Assembly (NCBI GenBank): GCA_965656535.1
Contig: CBFHKX010000003.1
Span: forward strand, 186,001-250,000
DNA length: 64,000 bases
Origin: Lishizhenia sp965656535
GTDB lineage: Bacteria > Bacteroidota > Bacteroidia > Flavobacteriales_D > Crocinitomicaceae
Direction: 5' to 3'
In this document: piece after piece, positions 34,755 through 43,283 of the stretch
Layout of the letters: each line of letters starts with the position of its first letter
How positions within the stretch are numbered: position 1 is the first letter of the stretch
The notes under the pieces: generated by a model
The model's input: only the letters and a program-made list of their open reading frames with translations
Told to the model about the DNA's origin: nothing
The model's database searches: none
Position numbers and translations under genes: made by a program

Positions 34755-35852
34755 TTAAACGTTAAACAAGAAGTGCATAATATCACCATCGCTAACCACA
34801 TAATTTTTCCCTTCTACTTTAAATTTCCCAGCTTCTTTAACTGCATTTTCAGAGCCTAAAGTTGTAAAATCGTCGTATTTCATTACTTCTGCTCTAATAA
34901 AACCTTTTTCAAAATCTGTATGAATCACACCAGCAGCTTGCGGAGCTGTTGATCCTTTTTTGATCGTCCATGCTCGCACTTCTTTTTCTCCTGCAGTAAA
35001 ATAAGTGTCTAAGCTTAATAACTTGTATGCAGATCGGATTAATCTATTTACACCAGGTTCTTCTAAACCAAGCTCATCCAAAAACATTTTTCTTTCCTCG
35101 TAAGATTCAAGCTCTGTAATATCTGCTTCAATACCTGCGCCAATTACCAAAACTTGTGCATTTTCGTCTTTCACAGCTTCTTTCACCTGTTCTACGTAAG
35201 CGTTACCGTCCTTCACAGAAGCTTCGTCCACATTACACAAGTACATTACAGGTTTTGCTGTAATTAAATGGAAAGCTTTAACAAAAGGCAATTCGTTTTC
35301 TTCAAACTCAACAGACCTTGCAGATTTTCCTGCTTCTAGTGCTTCTTTAATCTTAAGGGCAACATTATTTTCTTTAACAGCATCTTTATCTCCACTTTTC
35401 GCAGCTCTTGCTAAAGAATTAATCTTCTTATCTATTGTTTCTAAATCTTTTAACTGTAATTCAAAATCAATAACTTCTTTATCTCTAATTGGGTCTACAG
35501 ATCCATCTACATGTACAATATTTCCATCATCAAAACAACGAATAACGTGTATAATCGCATCTGTTTCTCTAATGTTTGCTAAAAACTGGTTACCTAGTCC
35601 TTCTCCTTTAGATGCACCTTTAACCAAACCAGCAATATCTACAATTTCCATTGTTGTAGGTACAACTCTCTCTGGATTTACTAAGCTTTCCAATTTCTCC
35701 AAACGTTCATCCGGAACTGTGATAGTACCAACATTAGGTTCTATTGTACAGAAAGGAAAGTTTGCAGATTGCGCCTTGGCGTTAGACAAGCAATTGAAGA
35801 GTGTTGATTTTCCAACATTAGGTAAGCCAACTATACCACATTTTAAAGCCAT
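34755..35852 (-). CDS. ychF: Obg-like ATPase/GTPase YchF
   Basis: This 365-residue protein has P-loop GLPNVGKSTLFN at 8-19, G3 region DIAGLVKGASKGEGLGNQFL near 72, a coiled-coil insertion at about 130-195, and a C-terminal TGS domain (KEVRAWTIKKGSTAPQAAGV, ending VSDGDIMHFLFNV). Length and motifs match YchF/OLA1, which hydrolyses ATP and binds ribosomes. A TAAATTTG promoter box lies 22 bases upstream and a 12-base-pair hairpin terminator just downstream, so it is monocistronic. Confidence 0.96.
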   Translation of the reverse strand: MALKCGIVGLPNVGKSTLFNCLSNAKAQSANFPFCTIEPNVGTITVPDERLEKLESLVNPERVVPTTMEIVDIAGLVKGASKGEGLGNQFLANIRETDAIIHVIRCFDDGNIVHVDGSVDPIRDKEVIDFELQLKDLETIDKKINSLARAAKSGDKDAVKENNVALKIKEALEAGKSARSVEFEENELPFVKAFHLITAKPVMYLCNVDEASVKDGNAYVEQVKEAVKDENAQVLVIGAGIEADITELESYEERKMFLDELGLEEPGVNRLIRSAYKLLSLDTYFTAGEKEVRAWTIKKGSTAPQAAGVIHTDFEKGFIRAEVMKYDDFTTLGSENAVKEAGKFKVEGKNYVVSDGDIMHFLFNV

Positions 35853-35873
35853 GTTTCAATTTTTTTAGAGGTG

Positions 35874-35881
35874 CAAATTTA
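35874..35881 (-). promoter_or_regulatory. -7 box of ychF
   Basis: Perfect TAAATTTG on the minus strand, 21 bases before ATG 35852. Confidence 0.4.
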
Positions 35882-36009
35882 ATTAATAAAGAATTAAGGA
35901 TTGATTAAATGATAAATATTTCAGTTTTTATTTTAAATCAGAAACAAAAAAGCATTTCTATCCAATCTTAAGCGAATCAACCGCTCAGATATTAAAAAGC
36001 TAAAGCACG

Positions 36010-36633
36010 CTATTTTAAGCTATAAAAAGTGCCCTCTTCTGTAATTTCCATTTTTACCAACTCCCAACAAATAAATAAGATCAACAGCTTGTCTATGTCT
36101 CCTTTTTTTATTTGTATTAGCTTATAAAGTCTACTTAATGTGCACTTCTCATATTTTTCTAACTGTGCTAATAAGAGTTGCTCATTCTCACCAAATTCTT
36201 GAGGTTTAGCTGTTTTTCTTTTTTGTTCTTTCCAAACGCCAATTAAAATTTTGTTGGCTAGTAATGTATGGTCTTTACTGCGTACATACGTTTTTAAGAT
36301 ACCGTTTTCGTCAAAGGATTTATGTGGTTTGGTTTCGCTTTCTTCTACAATTATTTCAAGAACAAGCTTGTGTTTTTCTTCCCAAACATGCGATGTAAAA
36401 GGTACAATAGGCTTGCAATACATTTCTGAAGCAGCTTGTATCATATGAAACTCTTCTTCTGGATTAATTCCTGTTACTTTACCGTTATCTTTCACACCAA
36501 TAAGGAGTCTACCGCCATCTGTATTGGCAAACGCAGCGAGTGTTCTTGCAATTTTTTTAGAATCATCAATCCTAAATTTAAAATCTTGCGTTTGGTGTTC
36601 ACCTTCTCTAATATATGATTTCAGGGTATTCAT
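36010..36633 (-). CDS. AlbA_2 (Schlafen AAA-4-like) domain protein
   Basis: This 207-residue protein starts with the AlbA_2/divergent AAA-4 domain: GEHQTQDFKFRIDDSKKIAR, LAAFANTDGGRLLIGVKDNG and VTGINPEEE. A short C-terminal region with winged-helix-like helices (LLLAQLEKYEKCTLSRLYKL) follows. Proteins of this kind bind nucleic acid or ATP and are often annotated as transcriptional regulators, sometimes in stress or defence settings; function is not established. A perfect TATCTTTG box ends seven bases before the ATG. Confidence 0.8.
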   Translation of the reverse strand: MNTLKSYIREGEHQTQDFKFRIDDSKKIARTLAAFANTDGGRLLIGVKDNGKVTGINPEEEFHMIQAASEMYCKPIVPFTSHVWEEKHKLVLEIIVEESETKPHKSFDENGILKTYVRSKDHTLLANKILIGVWKEQKRKTAKPQEFGENEQLLLAQLEKYEKCTLSRLYKLIQIKKGDIDKLLILFICWELVKMEITEEGTFYSLK

Positions 36634-36640
36634 AGGTGTA

Positions 36641-36648
36641 CAAAGATA
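36641..36648 (-). promoter_or_regulatory. -7 box of the AlbA_2 gene
   Basis: Perfect TATCTTTG on the minus strand, seven bases before ATG 36633. Confidence 0.5.
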
Positions 36649-36675
36649 GCAAAGGACAAGACAAGAAATGTTCTC

Positions 36676-37791
36676 TTATACCATTTTTGAGAATTCAAGT
36701 ATATCGTTGGCCATTTTAACCCAAGTATTCTCTTTTTTCTCTAGTTTAATATTGGCAGACATCTCTTCTTTCAGCTTCTTCTCAAAATAATATTTGATTA
36801 CTTCTGCCAATTGCTCTGCGGTTCTTTCTTTTACCACTAAACCTGTTTTTCCTTCGGCAATAGTTTCCTTTAATCCTCCAACATCCGTTACAATTAAAGG
36901 AAGGTTAAAATGATTAGAAACTGCGGTAATCCCAGATTGTGTGGCCGTTTTGTAGGGCAACACACAAACGTCAGCAGCATTAAAATAAGTTGCAACATCA
37001 TTATCTGCTATAAACTTGTTGTGAAACGTTACACTATCTTCTAAACCTAATATCTTTATTTGATTCATGTAAACGCTCAAATCTCCATACACCTCACCTG
37101 CAATTAAAAGATAAAAACTGTTATCTAGTTTAGAAATTGATTCTATCAAAAGATCCAAACCTTTATAATCGCGTATTAAACCAAAAAACAAAACAACCTT
37201 ACTCTTATTGTTGATATTAAGGGTTTTACGCGCTTCAATTTGAGAGGTGTTGTTCTCGTACTGAGCATAAACAGGATGCTTTACTTCTAATACTTTAGCT
37301 TTATTTTGAAGTGTTTCAATATCTTTTTTTACTGCAGAAGAAAGTGCAACAAAGCCATTGCTTCTCTTTAAAAAATAGGATGTAAAAGGTTTATCTATGA
37401 ATTTTTTTTCGTGTGGAATAGCGTTATGAACAATAGAAATAACTTTTGTTGTCTTGCTTAGTCTACCGGCAACGTATCCTAATGATGGAGCCATAAAAGG
37501 CATCCAATAGCCAACAATAAGTAAATCTGGCTGGTATTCTCTTATTTCTCTAGCCGTTTTTATGTAAGAAAATGGGTTAATACTGTTTAGTAATCGGTTA
37601 GATTCAAAGTTTATTGCGTTATCATCTTCTACAAATTGTGTTTTACCAGGAAATAGAAAATTTGGATATTGCGTAGTAAAATTAAACGCCTTGATTTCAT
37701 GCTCAGATTTAAACGCATTAAAAAGTTGCTCGTTAAACTGAGCTATACCTCCTCTAAATGGATGGAAAACAGATAAAAAAGCTATTCTCAT
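36676..37791 (-). CDS. glycosyltransferase family 4 (GT-B fold)
   Basis: This 371-residue protein has the N-terminal glycine-rich loop FHPFRGGIAQFNEQL, a linker with VVLFFGLIRDYKGLDLL near 200 that marks the nucleotide-sugar-binding half, and the family's E-x7-E-like region around VCVLPYKTATQSGITAVSN. It is a cytoplasmic or membrane-associated transferase for surface-glycan assembly. It is the last gene of a six-gene minus-strand operon and starts four bases after the GT9 gene. Sugar and acceptor are unknown. Confidence 0.88.
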   Translation of the reverse strand: MRIAFLSVFHPFRGGIAQFNEQLFNAFKSEHEIKAFNFTTQYPNFLFPGKTQFVEDDNAINFESNRLLNSINPFSYIKTAREIREYQPDLLIVGYWMPFMAPSLGYVAGRLSKTTKVISIVHNAIPHEKKFIDKPFTSYFLKRSNGFVALSSAVKKDIETLQNKAKVLEVKHPVYAQYENNTSQIEARKTLNINNKSKVVLFFGLIRDYKGLDLLIESISKLDNSFYLLIAGEVYGDLSVYMNQIKILGLEDSVTFHNKFIADNDVATYFNAADVCVLPYKTATQSGITAVSNHFNLPLIVTDVGGLKETIAEGKTGLVVKERTAEQLAEVIKYYFEKKLKEEMSANIKLEKKENTWVKMANDILEFSKMV

Positions 37792-37795
37792 ATAC

Positions 37796-38896
37796 TTAAA
37801 CTACTCTTTCTATGGCTTGTACAACCTGTTCAACAGATAGATCGTACATACAGCTGGTTTTTCTGCAACATTGTGTTCCAAAGTAACAATCACAGCCAGT
37901 TTTTGGTTCTACAATCTCACCTAATTGCATAAGGTTAAACTCGTTTTTATTAAAGATATTATTCATTAACACAATTTTTGTTTGTACTGCTAGCGCCAAA
38001 TGCATAGCCATAGAAACTTGTGTAACAATTAATTGAACATTACTACAAAGTGCAATAAATTCTGGTAAGGAGTAAAAAGTTCTATATCCTGCACCAGTAG
38101 AAAGCGCTATGAGTTGATTTTTGTCATGCTCTTCTTCTCCACCTAATAGTATAACGCGATATCCTTGTGTATGTAAATGTCGAATAAGGTCTTCCCAATA
38201 ACTAACTGGCCACAAGCGGGTTTTCCAGCGTTTACCACAACCTGTATTTAACCCAATTACAGGTTTTTCACTGTTTGGTAAGGATGCAACTTGCATAACT
38301 TCTATTTGCATTTTTTCTTTCAATGCTTTACTTTGGTTAATGCTGTACTTTTCGTCTTGGTAGTTTAATTCACAGATATCAAATATCTCCGTTACGTAGT
38401 CTTTTGTGTTTGCTTTAGAAATAGAATCAAATAAACCGGTGATAATTTTTTGCTCTGCAGCTTTATTATATCCAATAATATGGTTGTTTTCGAAACCGTA
38501 TCCTAATTTTTTATCTGCTTTTATTTCATTAGACAGAATACACGCTTCTTTATCTTTATCTAGGTTAATTACAAGGTCAAAGCTTTGTTTAGCTAATGTA
38601 AAAAGCTGTTCTCCACTGTAAGTAAGTATGGTATCTATACTTTTCTTTTCTAGTATATCTGGACTGTGGGTTAGCCAAGTTATTTTAGAATTAGTATATT
38701 TTTTGCGCAGTGCGGAAATTATTGGAGTTGTACGAACAACATCACCTAAGGCGCCTAATTTTATAATTAAAATGCGCGTTTCTATTGGTGAATAATGGTT
38801 GCAATTATCACATTGAACGCCGTGTTCTTTGTTGGGTAAACACGGTATATCATTCCTAAAGTGAGAACAATCAAATTTTATTTGGGAAAACTCCAT
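37796..38896 (-). CDS. glycosyltransferase family 9 (heptosyltransferase-like) with terminal cysteine clusters
   Basis: This 366-residue protein has the GT9 core: RILIIKLGALGDVVRTTPII near 44, VIGLNTGCGKRWKTRLWP near 210 and VILLGGEEEHDKNQ. These are the fold and donor-binding motifs of ADP-heptose:LPS heptosyltransferases. It also has a 35-residue N-terminal extension with four cysteines (FDCSHFRNDIPC, QCDNC) and a cysteine-rich C-terminal segment (CDCYFGTQCCRKTSC). Ordinary WaaF/WaaC lack these, and they could bind zinc or an iron-sulfur cluster. It lies in the surface-glycan operon beside a HAD phosphatase. Confidence 0.85.
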   Translation of the reverse strand: MEFSQIKFDCSHFRNDIPCLPNKEHGVQCDNCNHYSPIETRILIIKLGALGDVVRTTPIISALRKKYTNSKITWLTHSPDILEKKSIDTILTYSGEQLFTLAKQSFDLVINLDKDKEACILSNEIKADKKLGYGFENNHIIGYNKAAEQKIITGLFDSISKANTKDYVTEIFDICELNYQDEKYSINQSKALKEKMQIEVMQVASLPNSEKPVIGLNTGCGKRWKTRLWPVSYWEDLIRHLHTQGYRVILLGGEEEHDKNQLIALSTGAGYRTFYSLPEFIALCSNVQLIVTQVSMAMHLALAVQTKIVLMNNIFNKNEFNLMQLGEIVEPKTGCDCYFGTQCCRKTSCMYDLSVEQVVQAIERVV

Positions 38897-38954
38897 AAGT
38901 TGAAAGGCGAATATAACAAGAAGCTGTTGTTGTTTTAGAAAATTATGTGAAATT

Positions 38955-39632
38955 TTACTCTTGTCCGTAATTCAGGAGCTTGTAATATTTTTCTGTTCCC
39001 TTAGAAATATCTAAGGTGTCAAAGTTATTTATTTGTAAATCTTTAAAATAGAGATTAACCAACCCTATTCCATTAGCATAAACTTCGTATTTTCTTTTGT
39101 AGTCAATAAGAGATAGGAAGTCGGCCTGTTCCACTACCAAAGTTGAATCAAAGGTATATCCATTTATTGTTTTGGGTTGGTGAATTTGATCGTAGTAGCA
39201 GTCTAGTTCTTCTTGTGTATTAAATGCATTAGCATCCCATTCTTTTGAATTTGAAATAGCAAAAACAAGTTTAATCCTGCGTTGATTTTCTTCTACTAAT
39301 TCGGCTCTACCATCATCTATAATGGTTGTCCATAAATCTAAGTTCTGGTATTCTTGAAAAACAGGATTATATACTTCTCTGTAAAAGGCATGAGCATTTC
39401 TACCTTGGTTATCTTCTATTATTTCTCCAACTCTAGTTCTAAGTCGATAAATTGTGGTATCGTGTTGTGGATTTAAGTTTTCGTCGTGCGTAATATGCGT
39501 TACTTCATATTCTAAAAACCTACCTTGTTCTAAACCAAAATATGTATAACCAAAATAAGGTGCCTCGATTTCTTCTTTACAGGAAAAAAGTAGTAAAGCC
39601 AGTGTTATGAAAGTAAGAATTGATTTTATCAT
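38955..39632 (-). CDS. lipoprotein of unknown function in glycan operon
   Basis: This 225-residue protein has a lipoprotein signal (MIKSILTFITLALLLFSCKEE) with Cys18 as the probable lipid-attachment site. The mature part is strand-rich with an N-terminal YFGYTYFGLEQGRFLEYEV element and repeated acidic turns. I recall similar short lipoproteins in Flavobacteria but no named domain. It lies in tandem with the MORN-repeat gene (34-base gap) and the GT9 gene (58-base gap), so it may be co-expressed with them. Confidence 0.65.
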   Translation of the reverse strand: MIKSILTFITLALLLFSCKEEIEAPYFGYTYFGLEQGRFLEYEVTHITHDENLNPQHDTTIYRLRTRVGEIIEDNQGRNAHAFYREVYNPVFQEYQNLDLWTTIIDDGRAELVEENQRRIKLVFAISNSKEWDANAFNTQEELDCYYDQIHQPKTINGYTFDSTLVVEQADFLSLIDYKRKYEVYANGIGLVNLYFKDLQINNFDTLDISKGTEKYYKLLNYGQE

Positions 39633-39666
39633 ATGTTGTTTAACGCAAAAAAGAATAAAAAAGTTG

Positions 39667-40425
39667 TTATTCGTTCGGACTTTTTCCGGCTTGTTTAAGT
39701 TTACTCATATGGTTTTTGAGCGTTGCGCCTTTTAATTCTTTTCCTTTATAGAAATATTTTCTACCAATTTCCTGACCTTGATTATTGTAAGTTAGCCACC
39801 AGCCATGTTTTTTTTGATTTTTAAAACGGAGTACAAATTGTTTTTGTCCGTTAGGATGATATTTATTGACTACACCATCTAATGCATTATTCTTATAGTT
39901 CCCATCCATTTTCTTTATTCCATCTGGAAAGAACTCAGAGGTCGGACCATCTAACACATCATTTTGATAAGTCAATGTTTGCATAATAACCGTTCTTTTA
40001 TCTTGTAATTGTTCGGGTACGTAATAAATTGTTTTTAATCCGTGCAGTTTTCCATCCACATACGTTTCTTTAAAACTAAGGCGTTCAGAAGGACCGTAAT
40101 GTGTCCAAACAGAATCTTTGATTTGATTTCTGTATATACCAAAAGACATCAGTTTACCGTTTTCGTGGTACATATATGCTTCTGATCTTGTTGCGTTTTC
40201 TCCGTGTATAATAATCGCCTTTATTCTATCGTTAGGATATTTATAGACAAACTTACCTACCGGTATATCATCTTTAAATTGTCCTTCGTATTGAAGAACA
40301 GATTTTCTCTCGTATTTTTTTGCCCATTTTCCTTGCTTTCTACCTTGGCTATCTATCTGGTTAATTTGCGCAAAAAAGCCCAAAGAAAGAAACGTAGATA
40401 AAAATACTATACTTAAATTTTTCAT
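39667..40425 (-). CDS. secreted MORN/YwqK-like repeat protein
   Basis: This 252-residue protein has a signal peptide (LSIVFLSTFLSLGFFAQ) and at least five MORN-variant repeats of the antitoxin YwqK type, e.g. YHENGKLMSFGIYRNQ, FFPDGIKKMDGNYKNN, YHPNGQKQFVLRFKNQKKHG. Such repeats form elongated beta-sheets. Many Bacteroidota encode exported versions of unknown role. The start codon overlaps the stop of the HAD phosphatase by four bases, so the two are translationally coupled. Confidence 0.78.
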   Translation of the reverse strand: MKNLSIVFLSTFLSLGFFAQINQIDSQGRKQGKWAKKYERKSVLQYEGQFKDDIPVGKFVYKYPNDRIKAIIIHGENATRSEAYMYHENGKLMSFGIYRNQIKDSVWTHYGPSERLSFKETYVDGKLHGLKTIYYVPEQLQDKRTVIMQTLTYQNDVLDGPTSEFFPDGIKKMDGNYKNNALDGVVNKYHPNGQKQFVLRFKNQKKHGWWLTYNNQGQEIGRKYFYKGKELKGATLKNHMSKLKQAGKSPNE

Positions 40426-40979
40426 TGTTCTCTTACTATATGTGTTGCAAATTCAAAAAGAGAATTAAAATGATAGTCTGCTTTTACGGTCAATTTCTCT
40501 TCTGTGCGAATGGCAACAGTTTTCATGCCAAGATTTTTTCCAAACATTAAATCTGAATCCGTATCTCCCACCATAATCGACTTAGAAAAATCAATTTCAG
40601 GAAAGTCTTTTTTCGCTTGCATTGCCATTGCAGGATTTGGTTTTCTAGTGTTGTTCTCTTTAGATTTTAAATCTGTACTAAAATACACCTTATCTAGTTT
40701 TCCGTCTGCTAACTTAATTCTCTCATGCATATAAGCGTGAACATCTAAAAGGTTACCTTCTGTCATGATTTTTTTACCCACACCTTGCTGATTGGTAACA
40801 ACAAGAACGCGATCAAAAAACGTATTGAACAACGCAAACGCATCTGTGGCCAGCGGGTTAAACTCAAACTCCTCTACCGCAGTAACGTATCCATTCATAA
40901 TACGTTTATTAATTACTCCATCACGATCAAGAAAGAGTGTCCAATGTTTATCTACATAAAGCAGGTTAGAAAAATCCAT
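40422..40979 (-). CDS. HAD-IIIA phosphatase, GmhB-like (heptose/histidinol phosphatase group)
   Basis: This 185-residue protein has HAD motif I LFLDRDGVINKRI (Asp18, Asp20), motif II VVTNQQGVGK, motif III around RKPNPAMAMQAKKDF and motif IV MVGDTDSDLMFGKN. The fold matches D-glycero-D-manno-heptose-1,7-bisphosphate phosphatase, but the Cys-His-Cys zinc loop of typical GmhB is missing (STDLKSKENNTRKPNP instead). The heptose assignment therefore rests mostly on the GT9 neighbour. It overlaps GT2 by one base and the MORN gene by four. Confidence 0.82.
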   Translation of the reverse strand: MDFSNLLYVDKHWTLFLDRDGVINKRIMNGYVTAVEEFEFNPLATDAFALFNTFFDRVLVVTNQQGVGKKIMTEGNLLDVHAYMHERIKLADGKLDKVYFSTDLKSKENNTRKPNPAMAMQAKKDFPEIDFSKSIMVGDTDSDLMFGKNLGMKTVAIRTEEKLTVKADYHFNSLFEFATHIVREQ

Positions 40980-41929
40980 TAAATTTCTTTTTCTATGAGG
41001 TACACATTTCGACTACTCGAATTTCTACCAATTAATTCAGACACAAACCCGGCTAAGAAAAATTGAGTCCCAATGACCATTGCAATTAGAGCAATGTAAA
41101 ACTCAGATCTATTTGATAAACGAATAGCTGCTGTATCAAAGAAGAGTTTATCAATTCCCATATAAAAAATCAATGCAAATCCGAGAATGAAAAGTAAAGT
41201 GCCTACTGCACCAAAGAAATGCATGGGCTTTTTACCAAACTTACCCATAAAAACGACAGTTAATAAATCTAGTGGACCATTAACAAAACGATTTAAACCA
41301 AATTTTGTAGTACCGTATTTTCTTGCTTGATGTTGAACAACTTTTTCGCCAATATTTGTAAACCCTGCAAATTTAGCCAGTGGTGGAATATATCTGTGCA
41401 TATCTCCATAAACCTCAATACTTTTAACCACAGCATTTTTATACGCCTTTAAACCACAGTTAAAATCATGTAAATAAATACCTGTTAATCTTCTGGCTGT
41501 CCAATTATACAATTTTGTGGGAATGGTTTTAGAAATAGGATCGTATCTTTTCTTTTTCCAACCCGAAACCACATCAAAATTATCTTCTGTAATCATTTTA
41601 TATAAACCAGGAATTTCGTCAGGAGAATCCTGAAGGTCAGCATCCATGGTAATCACAACATCTCCTACTACAGCTTCAAATCCTTTTTGCAAGGCTGCAG
41701 ATTTTCCATAATTGCGCTGAAACTTTATACCGCGTACATTCTCATCTTTTTCTTTGAGCATTTCTACTACGTCCCAAGAACCATCTTTACTGCCATCGTC
41801 AATAAACATAATTTCGTATGTAAATTGCTGCTCAGTCATTACCTTTAAAATCCATTTATGTAGCTCTGGAAGGGATTCTACTTCATTAAAAAGAGGAACT
41901 ACAATAGATATTTGTTTTTTAACACTCAT
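40979..41929 (-). CDS. glycosyltransferase family 2 (GtrB/DPM-like) with two C-terminal membrane helices
   Basis: This 316-residue protein has the GT-A catalytic domain IVVPLFNEVESLPEL at 9-23, MFIDDGSKDGSW near 41 and MDADLQDSPDEIPGL near 93 (DxD motif). Two hydrophobic helices follow at about 225-290 (FGAVGTLLFILGFALIFYMG, FYIALIAMVIGTQFFLAGF). This is the polyprenyl-phosphate glucosyl/mannosyltransferase architecture: the enzyme charges undecaprenyl phosphate with a sugar at the inner membrane. It heads the glycan operon; a TATCTTTG box ends seven bases before its ATG. The lipid-linked product may feed a GT-C enzyme such as the one at 19.7-21.1 kb. Confidence 0.92.
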   Translation of the reverse strand: MSVKKQISIVVPLFNEVESLPELHKWILKVMTEQQFTYEIMFIDDGSKDGSWDVVEMLKEKDENVRGIKFQRNYGKSAALQKGFEAVVGDVVITMDADLQDSPDEIPGLYKMITEDNFDVVSGWKKKRYDPISKTIPTKLYNWTARRLTGIYLHDFNCGLKAYKNAVVKSIEVYGDMHRYIPPLAKFAGFTNIGEKVVQHQARKYGTTKFGLNRFVNGPLDLLTVVFMGKFGKKPMHFFGAVGTLLFILGFALIFYMGIDKLFFDTAAIRLSNRSEFYIALIAMVIGTQFFLAGFVSELIGRNSSSRNVYLIEKEI

Positions 41930-41936
41930 GGTAAAG

Positions 41937-41944
41937 CAAAGATA
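41937..41944 (-). promoter_or_regulatory. -7 box of the glycan operon
   Basis: Perfect TATCTTTG on the minus strand, seven bases before the GT2 ATG at 41929. It is the only such box seen in front of the six-gene run. Confidence 0.5.
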
Positions 41945-42017
41945 TAAATGTTAACCAAATGTTGATTTTAAATGACTTATTATTTCAACTTCAACCTTCT
42001 TTCTCTATTTTTACTGT

Positions 42018-43283
42018 ATGAAGAAGATTATCCTTACGTTTTGGGTCTTATTGACTTTCCTTAATTTCGCGCAAGATTTCACTTACTTTTCGATAGGTGA
42101 TACCTCAGATGTTGCCATTACGGGTACAGGTGGTGTTTGTATTATGGGAGGAGGAACTGAAGATGATACTGCTATGCAATGGTTTTTAAATAAGGCACAA
42201 TCTGGAAATGTATTAGTTTTAAGAGCTTCTGGAAGCGATGGTTACCAAGATTATTTCTACAATCAACTGGGTGTTAATTTGGCTTCTGTTGAAACACTTG
42301 TTTTGAACAACGCAAACTGTGGTTCTCATCCTTTTGTGTTAGACAGAATAAGTAAAGCAGATGCTATATGGTTTGCTGGTGGAGATCAATTTCTATATAA
42401 ATCTTACCTAAAAGGTACGGCTGCAGAAGATTTAATTAATGAACATATAAATGTAGAAAATCAAGTAATTGGTGGTACAAGTGCTGGTATGGCGATTCAA
42501 GGAGAATATTATTTTGACGCTCAAAATGGAACAATAAGTTCACAAACAGCTCTTAACAATCCATTTGATCAGAACGTAACACTCGATAACAACTTTTTAG
42601 AAAACGACTACCTAACTAATTTAATTACAGATACCCACTTTGATAGTCCTGATAGAAAAGGAAGAATTTCTGCTTTTTTAGCTCGACTAGTGAATGATAA
42701 TCAAGAACGCTTTTTTGCCATTGCATGTGAAGAGTATACAGCTGTTTGTATTGAAAATAATGGAATTGCAACGGTTTATGGAGGTTATCCAGAGTACGAC
42801 GACAAAGTCTATTTTATCCAAACCAATTGTGAAGGAAACGGTTATCCAGAAGTAATTGAAGCAGGACAACCACTAACATATACTAATAATCAAAAGGCCT
42901 TACACGTATTAGAAATGCAAGCTACTACAACAGGTACTGCAACGTTCGACTTAACGGATTGGGTTACTTCTAATGGAGGAAATTGGCAAAACTGGTACGT
43001 TTCTAACGGTCAATTATTTGAAACAAGCGGACAAGCTCCAAACTGCACTTTATCAAGTTCCATACCGAGTAATCAAACAACATTGAACTATTCTGTAAGC
43101 GAATCACACCTACTCTTTAATCAAACATGCGATGAAATCATATTGTACTCAACCGATGGAAAAGTGCTAAGAAGGTCTACACAAACTAATCAGATTTCAA
43201 TTTCTGGATTGGAAAAAGGACTAATTTTAGTACATGCTCATAAAGATGATACACGCATTTGTTCAAAATGGTTGAATTACTAA
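42018..43283 (+). CDS. secreted cyanophycinase-like S51 peptidase with T9SS-type C-terminus
   Basis: This 421-residue protein has the signal MKKIILTFWVLLTFLNFAQ. The peptidase S51/cyanophycinase core has VCIMGGGTEDD near 40, WFAGGDQFLYKSYL near 118, the nucleophile elbow GGTSAGMAIQGE with Ser155, and DTHFDSPDRKGRISAFLARL with the catalytic-site His. A beta-rich insert follows, then a C-terminal end (EIILYSTDGKVLRRS...ISGLEKGLILVHA) resembling a degenerate T9SS sorting domain. The family cleaves beta-aspartyl-arginine or alpha-aspartyl bonds. An extracellular version suggests foraging on cyanophycin or similar peptides. No cyanophycin synthetase is in the window. Confidence 0.85.
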   Translation: MKKIILTFWVLLTFLNFAQDFTYFSIGDTSDVAITGTGGVCIMGGGTEDDTAMQWFLNKAQSGNVLVLRASGSDGYQDYFYNQLGVNLASVETLVLNNANCGSHPFVLDRISKADAIWFAGGDQFLYKSYLKGTAAEDLINEHINVENQVIGGTSAGMAIQGEYYFDAQNGTISSQTALNNPFDQNVTLDNNFLENDYLTNLITDTHFDSPDRKGRISAFLARLVNDNQERFFAIACEEYTAVCIENNGIATVYGGYPEYDDKVYFIQTNCEGNGYPEVIEAGQPLTYTNNQKALHVLEMQATTTGTATFDLTDWVTSNGGNWQNWYVSNGQLFETSGQAPNCTLSSSIPSNQTTLNYSVSESHLLFNQTCDEIILYSTDGKVLRRSTQTNQISISGLEKGLILVHAHKDDTRICSKWLNY

